The notes: generated from the sequence alone by a model not told the origin. Positions 38,359 through 48,091 are shown, numbered from the stretch's first letter. The stretch is DNA of 64,000 bases from Methanoplanus limicola DSM 2279 (GCF_000243255.1 NZ_CM001436.1:186692-250691); one strand, 5' to 3'. Program-made: numbers and translations.

Positions 38359-39273
38359 TCACTCTTCAGCCAAAAAGGAGAACAGATGGAGCATTTCACT
38401 ATAGTATTCAGATGAACGGAGGAGATCTGCAGCGCGCTTCATCGCTTTAATCCTCAGCTTATCAACATCCTCAGATATACTTCCGGTGTTGTCATAAGGT
38501 GATGTATTCTTCATCAGCCCCTTATAGAGATCTCCCGATACAGAACTTAAAACGGCAATTTCATCGCCGGGATCAAAATATCCCGCTTTTTTAAGATTAT
38601 CACCCATATGCCAGAATGTACCTTCACTGCTTGGCAGATTATCTGTAAATTCAGATTCTTCATCAGCACTTTCTCCCCTGTACTGAAGATCTCTCACCTC
38701 ACCAATAACCCTCTCCTTATCCATACCGGCAAGAGTGAAGAGAAGCATTGGGTCCTCATCCAGCTGCTCTGACAGAATAAATAAAACAGCAAGAGTATGT
38801 TTGCATACTTCAGAACCCACAGGACATGAACACCGTGTTTTAAGTGAAAACCGTCCCTCCGGTACAAGAGTAAACCCGGTATTCTTCCTGATATCACGGC
38901 TGAAATCCTCAGTCAGATCTCCGGAGAGCATCCTTAAAAATGAAGTATAATTTTCATTCAGGTAATGCACAAGGGCTTTTTCATGACCGGAATTCTCCTC
39001 AGCATAACCAAAATTAACAGTAACTTTATACGGTGTTCTCTCACTCCCCTGTACATAGCCCGTAACTTGGCCCTCTTCAGTCTTAACTGAGATTACCTGC
39101 CCCCTCCGGGCATAGTTCTTACCCCTTGAGATATAGCTGTCATAAGAATGAGGCAGAAAACCCTCCTGAATCCCTTTTGACCACCAGGAAGTGCCTATGT
39201 CGCCCCTTTTGCTCTTTGCAGTAAGCCCGCCCTTAACACCGTACGGCTGCGAGGGTGTGTAGTACCAGCTCAT
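38359..39273 (-). CDS. SWIM zinc-finger protein
   Basis: A 304-residue protein with a SWIM motif, RCSCPVGSEVCKHTLAVLF (CxC...CxH), at about residues 145-165, preceded by an N-terminal domain with WWSKGIQEGFLPHSYDSY and YARRGQVISV, typical of SWIM proteins paired with SNF2 helicases. SWIM domains bind DNA or proteins. Its start overlaps the stop of the SNF2 gene by 4 bp (39270-39273), so the two are translated together. The pair is known from many archaea and bacteria; its biochemical job is unknown. Confidence 0.88.
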   Translation of the reverse strand: MSWYYTPSQPYGVKGGLTAKSKRGDIGTSWWSKGIQEGFLPHSYDSYISRGKNYARRGQVISVKTEEGQVTGYVQGSERTPYKVTVNFGYAEENSGHEKALVHYLNENYTSFLRMLSGDLTEDFSRDIRKNTGFTLVPEGRFSLKTRCSCPVGSEVCKHTLAVLFILSEQLDEDPMLLFTLAGMDKERVIGEVRDLQYRGESADEESEFTDNLPSSEGTFWHMGDNLKKAGYFDPGDEIAVLSSVSGDLYKGLMKNTSPYDNTGSISEDVDKLRIKAMKRAADLLRSSEYYSEMLHLFSFLAEE

Positions 39274-42200
39274 AAGAGTTCATCCTCCTCAACTCTGAGT
39301 GTTATTATATCCCTTATCTCGTCATTGGAGAGATCAGTAAGCCATTTATCTCCGGAAGTCAGCACCTTATCCGCAAGGTCCTTCTTTCTCTCAATCATTG
39401 CATCAATCTTCTCCTCTAAAGTTCCGGACGAGATCATCATACGCACCTGCACATTTTTATCCTGACCTATACGATATGCACGGTCTGTTGCCTGGGATTC
39501 AACCGCCGGATTCCACCAGCGGTCTATGTGGAATACATGAGAGGCAGCGGTGAGGTTTAAGCCCGTTCCTCCGGCTTTAAGAGACAGTATAAATATCGCC
39601 GGTCCGGCGGATTTCTGGAAACGGTTGATCATAATCTCCCTCTGGCCCCGGCTTACTCCGCCGTGGATAAGATAAACCGGCACCTTCGCCTCAGCTATGA
39701 GATAATCCTTTAAGAGATCTGCAAATGTGGCATACTGCGTGAATATGAGGGCCTTCTCATCATTTTCAGTCACCTCCTCAAGCATCTCAACAAGCCTGTC
39801 AAGTTTTCCGGACTGACCCTCCTTTAACTTTCCCTCTTTGAGGAATAGTGCCGGGTGGTTGCAGATCTGCTTAAGCCGCGTAAGTGCACGGAGCACACGC
39901 CCTTTTCTCTCAATTCCGGAAGATTCCTCAATATCTTCAAGCATCTCTGCAACAGATGCGGCATACAGTGCTGCCTGCTCTTCAGAGAGCGGACAGAATA
40001 CCTTCATCTCCATCTTATCCGGGAGGTCCTGAATAATAGTTTTATCAGACTTAAGTCTCCTGAGCATGAACGGACGTATCAGCCTTCTTAGTACCTCACC
40101 GGAATTTTCATTGAGCTTAGAGTCACCATAAATCGCTTTGAAGTCAGTATAAGTGCCTAAAAATCCGGGGTTTAAAAAGTCCATTATGGACCACAGTTCC
40201 TGGAGGCGGTTTTCAACCGGAGTTCCGGTCAGGGCGACCTTCTTTCTGCCGTTTAATTTACGGACAGTTCTGGACTGCTTTGTCCTGTGATTTTTAATAT
40301 TCTGGGCTTCATCAAGGACGATTAAATCCCATTCCATATTTTCAAAAACTTCGGCGTCACGCGGAATCAGCTGATATGTCGTAAGGATAATCCTGTGCTC
40401 CTGTATGACACTGACAAAATCCTCACCCTTCGATCTTGCGGCACCGTGGTGTATGTACACATCGGCACCGGGCAGGAAGCGGTTGATCTCCCTCTTCCAG
40501 TTGCCAAGGACTGACATAGGCGCAACTATTAATGTCTTTTCTGTGCCGTCCGGATCTGATGCAAGATATGCTATAAGCTGTATCGTCTTTCCAAGACCCA
40601 TATCATCGGCAAGGCATGTACCGAATCCAAATCCAAGCATGTACGAGAGCCAGCACAGCCCCCTCTCCTGATACGGGCGAAGTGTGCCGGTGAATGTTTC
40701 CGGCAGGCTGACCTGCGGCATTTTCCCGGGTTCTCGTATGGCGGCGAGCATCTCACCTGCGCGCCCCTTTACGCAGACCTCAGTATCCTCCTCTGCATCA
40801 AGGCGCAGCATCTCTGCAGCGGTGACTTTTCCGTCCGGAAATCTCTTCTTTAAGCGCTCAATCTGCGATTTTATCTCATCGGCGTTCAGTCTTATCCAGT
40901 TGCCACGGTATTTTATCACCGGAATTTTCTGCATTACGAGGTCTTCAAACTCTTCAGCGTTCAGTTTTGTACTGCCAACGGCAACCTCCCAGCTGAAATC
41001 CGCTATTGATGAAGCTGAAAAGTCATTCTCATCGTCAGACTCAACCGAAACCTTAAGCCCGGCCTTTTTGGCAGGCTTCTTCCACCATGACGGGGTTTCA
41101 ATGACAAAGCCGCTCTCTTCAAGCTTAGCCGAGTAGTTCAGGAGAAGGTCAAATGCATCGTCTGCCGGAAGAATTACAGGTTCCCTGTACATATCACCGG
41201 CACTCTCCTTTAAGAGCGGATATATCTCAGAACCCTCATTTATGGCTTTTAAATATCCTGCCTTTGAGTATTCAGATATGGCAGGGTCGCTCCAGAAGTC
41301 ATATGTGGAATATATCTGCGAAGGGTCACTTTCAGACTGAAAGCCAAATGTGAGCAGCCAGTCTGAGTAGATGTTATCCGGATTATTGCTCACCCTGATG
41401 AGCGGTATGAAAACATCTTCCAGCGACTGCCTCAGTTCGTTCTCATACTCCCTTGCTTTTGATTCAGCCTGTTCAAGGTGTGGCTTCATGACACGCGCGA
41501 AATTGCCGAGCTTGTATTCTTCAGATGTGAACTGATCCCTCTCACCTTTCAGATATTCAATGAACTGTTGATCCACAGAGGTTCTGTGGCTTACTCTCTT
41601 CTCCTTTCGGTTACCGCCGGATTTTGGCCCTAATGACTGACCAACCACTGCTTTTATCGCAGAACTGATGAATGATTCAAAGACCTCTTCCTGTTCTTCA
41701 CCACCGGAAAGGGCAACCTTTGGGGCTGAACTCTCAAGCAGGCTGTGATAATTCTTCATCGTATAGCCGAATTTAACAGGCATCCACCCGGTCCGTAAGG
41801 TGTCGGGATAGTCGTAATGAACTTTTGGAACTATTAGCCCTGCTGATGTGATGAATACAGTATATGAGAGGCATAATCTCCAGTATTCAAGTGAATCTCC
41901 GGCAGAGACCTCTGAATCCTGATTCACAGATTCAAGGAGGAAGAAGAGATCTTTTGATCTTATGGATAATGTGGGAACTATGAATCCGGAAGTTTTGTAG
42001 TCTTCCGGAATTTCTTCTGAGGAGGAGAGAGGTGTGCCGGATTTATCTCCGGGAAGCATTATAGATGAACTTCCGGTTGTGACAGATGCTATGGTACCCG
42101 GGAATAACTTTTCAAGGGAGATTATCAGGGTTGCAGGACTTGCAGCGAATGGATGAGGAACGTTCTTCTTTCGCTTTCTCTTTGGCTTATCCCCTGTTTT

Positions 42201-42317
42201 TGTGAAGTCCTCACCCCATATGACGAGGGAATCCTCCTCCCTGTCCCAGAATGCATGCAGGGTAACTTCCGGTCCGGTTTTGATATCTGTCGTAGTTTTA
42301 TTATCTGTCATTTCCAT
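39270..42317 (-). CDS. SNF2-family DNA-dependent ATPase, paired with SWIM gene
   Basis: An in-frame TTG at 42446 extends the frame by 43 residues, but GGAGAACC before the ATG at 42317 and the TLHAFWDREEDSLVIWGEDF opening, usual for this family, favour 42317. The N-terminal part (about residues 1-530) contains the SNF2-associated bacterial-type domain. The helicase core has Walker A DDMGLGKTIQ, a DEAQ box (VLDEAQNIKNH), LTGTPVENRLQELWSIMDFL and the late motifs GGTGLNLTAASHV and QATDRAYRIGQ. It moves along or remodels DNA using ATP; related proteins take part in repair or defence. It is the first gene of a two-gene operon with the SWIM gene. Confidence 0.92.
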   Translation of the reverse strand: MEMTDNKTTTDIKTGPEVTLHAFWDREEDSLVIWGEDFTKTGDKPKRKRKKNVPHPFAASPATLIISLEKLFPGTIASVTTGSSSIMLPGDKSGTPLSSSEEIPEDYKTSGFIVPTLSIRSKDLFFLLESVNQDSEVSAGDSLEYWRLCLSYTVFITSAGLIVPKVHYDYPDTLRTGWMPVKFGYTMKNYHSLLESSAPKVALSGGEEQEEVFESFISSAIKAVVGQSLGPKSGGNRKEKRVSHRTSVDQQFIEYLKGERDQFTSEEYKLGNFARVMKPHLEQAESKAREYENELRQSLEDVFIPLIRVSNNPDNIYSDWLLTFGFQSESDPSQIYSTYDFWSDPAISEYSKAGYLKAINEGSEIYPLLKESAGDMYREPVILPADDAFDLLLNYSAKLEESGFVIETPSWWKKPAKKAGLKVSVESDDENDFSASSIADFSWEVAVGSTKLNAEEFEDLVMQKIPVIKYRGNWIRLNADEIKSQIERLKKRFPDGKVTAAEMLRLDAEEDTEVCVKGRAGEMLAAIREPGKMPQVSLPETFTGTLRPYQERGLCWLSYMLGFGFGTCLADDMGLGKTIQLIAYLASDPDGTEKTLIVAPMSVLGNWKREINRFLPGADVYIHHGAARSKGEDFVSVIQEHRIILTTYQLIPRDAEVFENMEWDLIVLDEAQNIKNHRTKQSRTVRKLNGRKKVALTGTPVENRLQELWSIMDFLNPGFLGTYTDFKAIYGDSKLNENSGEVLRRLIRPFMLRRLKSDKTIIQDLPDKMEMKVFCPLSEEQAALYAASVAEMLEDIEESSGIERKGRVLRALTRLKQICNHPALFLKEGKLKEGQSGKLDRLVEMLEEVTENDEKALIFTQYATFADLLKDYLIAEAKVPVYLIHGGVSRGQREIMINRFQKSAGPAIFILSLKAGGTGLNLTAASHVFHIDRWWNPAVESQATDRAYRIGQDKNVQVRMMISSGTLEEKIDAMIERKKDLADKVLTSGDKWLTDLSNDEIRDIITLRVEEDELL

Positions 42318-42847
42318 GAAGGTTCTCCGGGCATCCTGTGATTTAATAATGCAGACATCTCTTACTGAATATAAGATTTTGTAATCTTCAGGATTACGGC
42401 TTTCTTCCCGCGCATACGGATAATATGGTGAATTCGCCTTAATCAACTCTGAAGAGAAAATCTGCAGTTATAATCTCAGATTTTGATCTCTGAGGCGGAG
42501 CAGGAATTTATTGATATAATATTTATCACGGATATGTAAAACAGGTTTCTGTTTCTGATCTTTATTGCCGGAACTTGCCTGAGGTTTCATCCGGAATGTA
42601 TGATATTATATAATATCCCTGACCATCTCTTTCAGAATTTATTTAGCACTGTTATGTCTGGTGCTGTTCTGGCTTCTAACAGGAACTATTAAAAAAGTGC
42701 TGACAGGAATAAACATTTCAGTCCTCTTTAACAGCTTTTGTCATAATATTTTCGTCTTCAGGGTACAGTTGGATTTTCCAGTTATATGATGGTATGAAAT
42801 AGGCAAAAATAGCTAAAAAGGAAAGTGTTCCACAAGAATAATCTGTT

Positions 42848-42872
42848 CATCACTGGATTTTCAGACAGTGCC
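42848..42872 (-). mobile_element. Solo MITE end
   Basis: Read on the minus strand, GGCACTGTCTGAAAATCCAG and the following 5 bases match the left end of the 17015-17134 element almost exactly. No partner end lies within 200 bp. It abuts the duplicated segment that starts at 42876, so it may have been left by a deletion or recombination. Confidence 0.75.
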
Positions 42873-42875
42873 GAT

Positions 42876-43108
42876 AAACCGGATAAATTATGTAGATTTA
42901 GAACGAAAATAAATGATGTTAAGGATTGGTAAAATATAGTTTATATCTTTATAATACTCTTCTTTTTAAGGCCAATCTCAATTTCTCTTTTTACAATTTT
43001 AGATTCTTTTTTTCCCTGAATAATTTTTGCATAGGGTGCTTTAACTGAAAGAAGAGCTGCCTTACCACGATGAGTCATAATTATACTCATATGACACAAT
43101 ATTATTTA
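42876..43108. repeat. Duplicated segment, copy 1 (other copy 62135-62374)
   Basis: About 230 bp that align with 62135-62374 with scattered substitutions and few indels. Both copies contain the ASCH-like remnant and are followed, directly or after a few hundred bases, by fragments matching the acetyltransferase gene. Together they look like two descendants of a single ancestral locus. Confidence 0.85.
42941..43090 (-). pseudogene. Truncated ASCH/PUA-like protein fragment
   Basis: A 49-residue frame. The stretch KAALLSVKAPYAKIIQGKKE matches the N-terminal signature of ASCH-domain proteins (LLSIKPxYAxxIxxGxKxxExR), which bind RNA or modified nucleotides. ASCH domains are about 100 residues or more, so the C-terminal half is missing. 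The second copy (62200-62337) is interrupted by a stop. Probably a remnant; expression is possible but unproven. Confidence 0.6.
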
Positions 43109-43411
43109 ATTATTTAGTTCCTCTATGGTTGCCCGCAGTAAGAATTTAAGAGGTGGGTGGTTATATAACTTAACTCCGGCAAATCATTCAGACTATCCAA
43201 ATCTACTTCATAATCGGCATAGATAAATTAATTGTGCTACTGCAGTTGCCTAACAATGGACACGTACCTTGTAATAGAAAAGAGGATATAAATATTCCAA
43301 TTAATTCAAGAACGAGAATGGTTACGAGAAGAATATAATAGAGATTTAAATTTTCAAGTTCACTATCCAGGTCCTTGAGGAAGAGTCACAATAGATAATG
43401 GTCATATGTTA

Positions 43412-43556
43412 AGGTCCGGAACAATTGTCTACAGTGATGTTACAATCGGTGATAATGTCTCTATCGGCAGGAACACTCAGGGATTTTAAGTGCACCGGCA
43501 CCCAGGTCTTTAAGAGATGACTGGAAGTGCAGAGAAATGATTCCGGCTGTAAAATA
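43412..43556 (+). pseudogene. Fragments of acetyltransferase 3' part and aminotransferase start (remnant 1)
   Basis: Bases 43420-43470 encode [17 protein letters not shown], matching the hexapeptide region of the gene at 43731. Bases 43486-43556 match that gene's last codons and the start of the aminotransferase (CACCGGCACCC...ATGATTCCGGCTGTAAAA), with a large internal deletion. It lies immediately upstream of the intact operon. Confidence 0.8.
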
Positions 43557-43730
43557 CCTCAGTTTATCTGACAAATGCAGATTATTTTCAGTCATCACCG
43601 TTTTTCATCGTAGAGCTTCTTACGATTAAAAATTTTGACAGGCAATCAGTTAAAAAGAATAAAACACGAATAACTAATAATAATCCGACTGATTATTTCA
43701 GAGTCTGACAATTTAACGTGCGGTGACTTA

Positions 43731-44423
43731 ATGGGTACAATGGACAGAGATATACCTGACACAATCAATAAAACCGATATGCCTGACACATATGGCATAA
43801 ACAGACTGGGGGACGGGGGGCATATTTTTAAGAGTGTTACCCTTGGCTTTCCCTCAAGGGAGAATCTGGATAAAATCAAAAACACTGAGGAGATCAGAAC
43901 TTCCGGTAGTTTTGGAAATACCGGCAGAGAAGATTTCAACGGAGTTACCATCGGTGACAACTTTACATTAAGACCTGGAACTGTCATCTACAGTGATGTT
44001 ACTATAGGGGATAATTTCTCATCCGGACATTCGGTGATGATTCGGGAGAAGACGACTATCGGGGATAATGTCTCTGTCGGCAGTTCTGTAATAATTGAAG
44101 GCAACTGTACAATCGGGAATAATGTCTCACTGCAGAGCCTTGTGTACATCCCGACCGATGTAATAATTGAGGATGACGTCTTCATCGGCCCAAATGCTGT
44201 ACTTACTAATGACCCGTATCCTCCACGCGGTGGCATCAAAGGTCCGGTGATAAAGAAAGGCGCCTCAATCGGTGCCAATGCAACGATTCTTCCGGGAGTT
44301 GTAATTGGTGAGGGTGCACTTGTCGCTGCCGGAGCGGTTGTGACAAAGGATGTGCCGGACGGGGTTTTGGCAGTCGGTGCTCCGGCACGGTTTAAGGAGT
44401 TACCTGAGGGAGCCAGGAGATGA
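43731..44423 (+). CDS. Left-handed beta-helix acetyltransferase (WbpD-like)
   Basis: A 230-residue hexapeptide-repeat transferase. Imperfect TIGDNV, VSLQSL and IEDDVF repeats build the left-handed beta helix; the late [35 protein letters not shown] and [18 protein letters not shown] blocks match WbpD and PglD-type N-acetyltransferases, which acetylate a 3-amino or 4-amino UDP-sugar. The N-terminal 60 residues are less usual. The stop overlaps the next start (ATGA), an aminotransferase, and a UDP-sugar dehydrogenase follows. The set is that used to make UDP-2,3-diacetamido-uronic acids of archaeal and bacterial glycans (established for WbpA/E/D); the C3 oxidase is not seen here. Confidence 0.9.
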   Translation: MGTMDRDIPDTINKTDMPDTYGINRLGDGGHIFKSVTLGFPSRENLDKIKNTEEIRTSGSFGNTGREDFNGVTIGDNFTLRPGTVIYSDVTIGDNFSSGHSVMIREKTTIGDNVSVGSSVIIEGNCTIGNNVSLQSLVYIPTDVIIEDDVFIGPNAVLTNDPYPPRGGIKGPVIKKGASIGANATILPGVVIGEGALVAAGAVVTKDVPDGVLAVGAPARFKELPEGARR

Positions 44424-45508
44424 TTCCGGTTGCAAAACCCTTCATAGGAGAGGAGGAAATCGAAGCAGTTGCCGGGGTTATGAGATCGGGAATGATAGCC
44501 TGCGGGTCTGTTGTCTCAGAATTTGAGAAGGAATTTTCAGAATTTATAGGTACAAAAGAGGCAGTTGGCGTTAATTCCGGAACTGCGGCTCTTCATGCAG
44601 CACTTCTTGCACTTGGAATCTCCAAAGGCGATGATGTGATTGTTCCGTCTTTTACATTCTTCGCCACCGCATCAGCGGTCAGTCTCTGCGGTGCAAAGCC
44701 GGTCTGTGTGGATGTTGATGAAAAGACATTTAATATAAGTCCGGATGAGATTATGGAGAATCTGTCCTTCCGGACAAAGGCTGTAATCGGTGTCCATCTC
44801 TTCGGGCAGGCTTTTGATCTAAAGCCTGTTACGGAGATCTGTGAGGACAATAATCTTCTCTTAATTGAGGACTGTGCACAGGCACATGGTGCAGAATATA
44901 AAGGCAAAAAAGTCGGCTCTTTTGGTGATGCCGGGTGCTTCTCGTTTTATCCCACCAAAAATATGACCACCGGAGAAGGTGGTATGATAACCTGCAATGA
45001 TTCTAAGTCATCTGATAAGATAAGAAGAATCATCAATCACGGGCAGAGTGAGAAGTACTTACATACTGAAATCGGGTACAATATGAGAATGTCTGATATT
45101 GATGCAGCAATCGGCAGGGTGCAGTTCTCAAAGCTTTCTGTGATGAATAAGCTCCGGCGGAGAAATGCCGGGATTTATGACTCGGAAATTCTTCATCAGG
45201 GAATTACAAAGCCATTTAATAACCCGGACTGTCTGCATGTGTATCACCAGTATGCGGTTTTGGTGGAAGATAATTTCCCGATGGAAAGGGATGAGCTTAT
45301 GAAATATCTGGCCTCTAATGGTATTGGTTCAGCAGTTCATTATCCTGTACCGGTTCACAGGCAGCCGGTTTATGCAGATATGCCAAACCCGAAATGTCCT
45401 GTTGCAGATGACTTAAGCAGAAGAATTCTGAGCCTTCCTGTACATCCGGGTGTGAGTGAGGATGAGTGCAGGTATATCTGTGAGGTTATCAACGAAATCT
45501 CCGGATGA
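44420..45508 (+). CDS. DegT/DnrJ/EryC1 family sugar aminotransferase (WbpE-like)
   Basis: A 362-residue PLP enzyme. [18 protein letters not shown] (cofactor phosphate loop), [18 protein letters not shown] (the Asp that holds the pyridine) and [15 protein letters not shown] with the Schiff-base Lys are all in place, followed by [20 protein letters not shown]. These enzymes move an amino group from glutamate to a keto-sugar nucleotide. Overlap with the acetyltransferase gene (ATGA) shows coupled translation, in line with amination followed by acetylation. The 5' end of this gene recurs as a fragment at several places in the island. Confidence 0.92.
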   Translation: MIPVAKPFIGEEEIEAVAGVMRSGMIACGSVVSEFEKEFSEFIGTKEAVGVNSGTAALHAALLALGISKGDDVIVPSFTFFATASAVSLCGAKPVCVDVDEKTFNISPDEIMENLSFRTKAVIGVHLFGQAFDLKPVTEICEDNNLLLIEDCAQAHGAEYKGKKVGSFGDAGCFSFYPTKNMTTGEGGMITCNDSKSSDKIRRIINHGQSEKYLHTEIGYNMRMSDIDAAIGRVQFSKLSVMNKLRRRNAGIYDSEILHQGITKPFNNPDCLHVYHQYAVLVEDNFPMERDELMKYLASNGIGSAVHYPVPVHRQPVYADMPNPKCPVADDLSRRILSLPVHPGVSEDECRYICEVINEISG

Positions 45509-45602
45509 GATGCCATCATATTATAACACTGAACTGAAGCAAAATATTATACAATAAACCAGTTTTAAGTTATTGGTACCACATAAGAGGAAAAGTCCAT
45601 CT

Positions 45603-47312
45603 ATGAGCAGTAAAATTAAAGGTCTTCTGAGAGCCAGAGGGCCGATTAAAAAGATCGGGGTAATCGGTATGGGTTATGTCGGAATTCCGGCGGCAGTGCT
45701 CTTCGCTGATGCACCGGAGTTTGATTATGTCTATGGATTTCAGCGTGATTCCATAACTTCCGGATATAAGATTGATATGCTCAACTCCGGCGAAAGCCCG
45801 CTTAAAGGTGAGGAGCCGGGACTTGATGAGCTAATTAAAAAGGTCACAGGGAATGCAGAATCCGGTGGAGATGGGGAATCTTCCGGAAAATCTGCTGGCA
45901 GAAGGAAGTTTGAATGTACTTCTGATTTTTCCAGGCTTTCCGAGTGTGATGCTATAACCCTTGCAATACAGACACCTTTTAAGAGCAGAGAGGATCTCAT
46001 CCCGGATTTTACTCCATTAATAAAGGGCCTTAGAAATGCCGGCAGGTATTTGACTCCCGGAACTCTTGTGGTTTTGGAGTCAACTATTACTCCAGGAACA
46101 ACTGAAGGTATGGCAAGGGAGATTCTTGAGGAAGAATCCGGACTTGTTGCAGGTGAGGACTTCTGCCTTGCCCATGCACCGGAGAGGGTTATGGTTGGCC
46201 GGCTTCTGAGAAACATCCGTGAGCATGACAGGATTGTCGGCGGAATAAAAAGTTATGATGCAGACGGAAGAGTTCTGGACGGCATTGACTCACCAAACAC
46301 AAAGCGTGCGATGGAGTTGTACGGTCCGGTTCTGACAAAGGGTAAGCTGATTCCTATGAGTGCAACGGCAGCCGAGGTTACAAAGACTGCCGAGAATACC
46401 TTCAGGGATTTGCAGATTGCAGCAGCTAATCAGCTGGCACTTTACTGTGAGGCAATGGGCATCAACTTCTATGATGTCAGAAGAGGTGTTGACTCACTTA
46501 AAGGTGAGGGAATTACACGGGCAATGCTTCTCCCCGGTGCCGGTGTCGGCGGCCATTGTTTAACGAAGGACACCTATCACCTGGAGCGTGGAGTAAAGAT
46601 CGTCAACGAGGGATTAAAACTAAAATTCAGTGTCGGAACACCAGATGCCTCCGTTTCTACTGAACCCTTTGAAACACCTGATGCCTCCGTGTATACTGAA
46701 CCCTTTGAAACACCTGAGCCTTTTGAACCTCTTGACCCTCTTGACTTTCCGGAAGGAAAGGAATCACTGTATGTTCTTGCCCGGCAGATAAATGACTTCA
46801 TGCCCCATCATATGTTTACCCTGACAAAGTCGGCCCTCAGGCGTGCCGGAAAAGTTTTAGAGGGGCCGGAAAACGAGATCAAAATCGCCCTGCTCGGATG
46901 GGCCTTCCTTGCCAACTCCGATGATGCACGGGATACTCCGGCGGAAGTTTACTACAAACTCTGCAAAGATGCCGGTGCAGAAGTGAGCATCCATGACCCT
47001 CATGTTCTCAGTTATCCCGGACTTGACGAAGGTGACAACATCTCACATGACCTTGATGAAGTCATTGCCGGTGCTGATGTTATCGCTGTTCTTGCCGGAC
47101 ATAAGGAATATTTCAGTATGAAGCCGGAGGAAATATCCGGAACAGCAGGGGTAAAATGTCCTGCAATAGTTGACGGCCGGAATGTTATTGATCCTGATAT
47201 GTGGATTGATTCAGGTTTTATCTACAAAGGCATTGGGCGTGGTGATAAGAATGTTCACAGGTTAATTTTATCCAGGCAGCACATATCCAAATCTCCGGAA
47301 ATGAAATCATAA
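45603..47312 (+). CDS. UDP-N-acetylhexosamine 6-dehydrogenase (WbpA/WecC-like)
   Basis: The frame extends to a TTG at 45573, but ATG 45603 with GAGG upstream and the IGVIGMGYVGIPAAVLFA Rossmann loop about 18 residues in are more natural. The catalytic cysteine lies in GVGGHCLTKDTYHL; AHAPERVMVG, TAAEVTKTAENTFRDLQIA and the C-terminal LGWAFLANSDDARDTP complete the UDP-glucose/UDP-HexNAc dehydrogenase signature. It oxidises C6 of a UDP-HexNAc to the uronic acid. Between the central and C-terminal domains is an odd linker (residues about 340-380) made of two 12-residue repeats. It sits 94 bp after the aminotransferase and closes the operon. Confidence 0.9.
   Translation: MSSKIKGLLRARGPIKKIGVIGMGYVGIPAAVLFADAPEFDYVYGFQRDSITSGYKIDMLNSGESPLKGEEPGLDELIKKVTGNAESGGDGESSGKSAGRRKFECTSDFSRLSECDAITLAIQTPFKSREDLIPDFTPLIKGLRNAGRYLTPGTLVVLESTITPGTTEGMAREILEEESGLVAGEDFCLAHAPERVMVGRLLRNIREHDRIVGGIKSYDADGRVLDGIDSPNTKRAMELYGPVLTKGKLIPMSATAAEVTKTAENTFRDLQIAAANQLALYCEAMGINFYDVRRGVDSLKGEGITRAMLLPGAGVGGHCLTKDTYHLERGVKIVNEGLKLKFSVGTPDASVSTEPFETPDASVYTEPFETPEPFEPLDPLDFPEGKESLYVLARQINDFMPHHMFTLTKSALRRAGKVLEGPENEIKIALLGWAFLANSDDARDTPAEVYYKLCKDAGAEVSIHDPHVLSYPGLDEGDNISHDLDEVIAGADVIAVLAGHKEYFSMKPEEISGTAGVKCPAIVDGRNVIDPDMWIDSGFIYKGIGRGDKNVHRLILSRQHISKSPEMKS
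46638..46709 (+). repeat. Tandem 36-bp repeat inside the dehydrogenase gene
   Basis: Two in-frame units, 46638-46673 and 46674-46709, differ at three or four bases and encode TPDASVSTEPFE and TPDASVYTEPFE, then a degenerate half unit (TPEPFE). The insertion falls in the linker before the conserved C-terminal domain, a place where family members normally have only a few residues. Confidence 0.9.
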
Positions 47313-47588
47313 TCATAATTTTTCACAGAAAAGCTGAGTTATTTGCCCAATATCATTGATGATTGATTCATAATTATCATATATTTCATCAAGTATCAGA
47401 GAGTCATATGCATGAACAACCGCATTTCTAAAACCATTTAGTCTTCGGAGACCATTATATTCATCAAGACCAATAAATCCACCATCAAATAAAGCAGCAA
47501 ATTTTTCATAATCTCCGACCTTCTGACTTTCACTCATGCTTGTTTCAATAATTATAGCTATGTCAACAAGTGCCTCAATGGCTGTATG
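47313..47588 (-). pseudogene. Truncated HepT-like HEPN protein
   Basis: The last 91 residues of a 166-codon frame align with the intact HepT at 54607-55017 from HTAIEALVD to the end, including RNAVVHAYDS (the Rx4HxY nuclease and AMPylation motif). Everything upstream in the frame (47589-47813) does not match; it is made of antisense acetyltransferase and an AlbA_2 tail. The N-terminal helices of HepT are therefore missing and no MntA partner is adjacent. The frame could yield a chimeric protein, but function is unlikely. Confidence 0.8.
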
Positions 47589-47700
47589 AAACAATGTATC
47601 AGTTGACATTTCCATAACCATTGAAGGAAACTGTGGAATAGTAAATAATATCTCACTCCGGAGTCCTGTGTACATTCCTGCCGGCACGGTAATCAAAAGA
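47589..47700 (+). pseudogene. Acetyltransferase fragment (remnant 2a)
   Basis: Bases 47598-47690 match about 44080-44170 of the acetyltransferase (AATTGAAGGCAACTG, AATAATGTCTCACTG, GTGTACATCCC type stretches) on the plus strand. They now form the 5' part of the HepT-like frame on the other strand. Confidence 0.75.
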
Positions 47701-47754
47701 TGATGTCTTCCAGCCTTAATGCAGTAATTACAGATTTGTTTCATCTCCACATCT

Positions 47755-47862
47755 GTCCACAAAGATTTATGAAGAGAATACTCCGGTTGCCTTTTACAAT
47801 AGGTTTTGCCCAACTGAACATGTCCGGCAGGTCACAGCGTGCTGTCCGGCGGGTGTCAAAAG
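47755..47862 (-). pseudogene. AlbA_2 regulator C-terminal fragment
   Basis: On the minus strand the sequence encodes TRRTAR-DL and, in a shifted frame, a KQxEYSLHxSLxT-like end, matching the last 30 residues of the AlbA_2 proteins at 51649 and 59409. It is bounded by the acetyltransferase fragment on one side and the aminotransferase fragment on the other. Confidence 0.75.
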
Positions 47863-48050
47863 ATGATTCCGGTTGCAAAACCCTTTAATCGGTGAAGAGG
47901 AAATAAAGGCAGTTTCAGAGGTTATAAGAACAGGAATGATAGCCCCAGGGTTTATTGTCTCAGAATTAAAGAAGGAATTTTCCGGATTTATAGGAAAAAA
48001 AAGGGCCGCATTAACCCAGGAACCGCAGAACTGCATGCGCATGAGAATAA
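47863..48050 (+). pseudogene. Aminotransferase 5' fragment (remnant 2b)
   Basis: Starts ATGATTCCGGTTGCAAAACC, as the intact gene at 44420 does, and aligns with its first 180 bp (EEEIKAVSEVIRTGMIAPG, then a VSELKKEFSGFIG end) after a one-base frameshift near codon 7. It stops at a point matching the cofactor loop. Confidence 0.85.
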
Positions 48051-48091
48051 ACCCAGGATATAACTGTTTTTCAGATACCGGCAATCATAAT

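Larger units (their letters stand above)
42318..43730. other. Long degenerate intergenic region before the sugar-nucleotide operon
   Basis: Holds no intact gene. It contains an upstream open stretch of the SNF2 gene, a solo MITE end (42848-42872), a truncated ASCH-like remnant in a duplicated segment (42876-43108) and decayed fragments of the acetyltransferase/aminotransferase genes (43412-43556). A short stretch at about 42511-42556 resembles 50905-50950. Confidence 0.6.

Noticed and set aside
40571-41136. Long plus-strand frames opposite the SNF2 gene
   Set aside because: Antisense shadows of a clearly coding frame; no family features.
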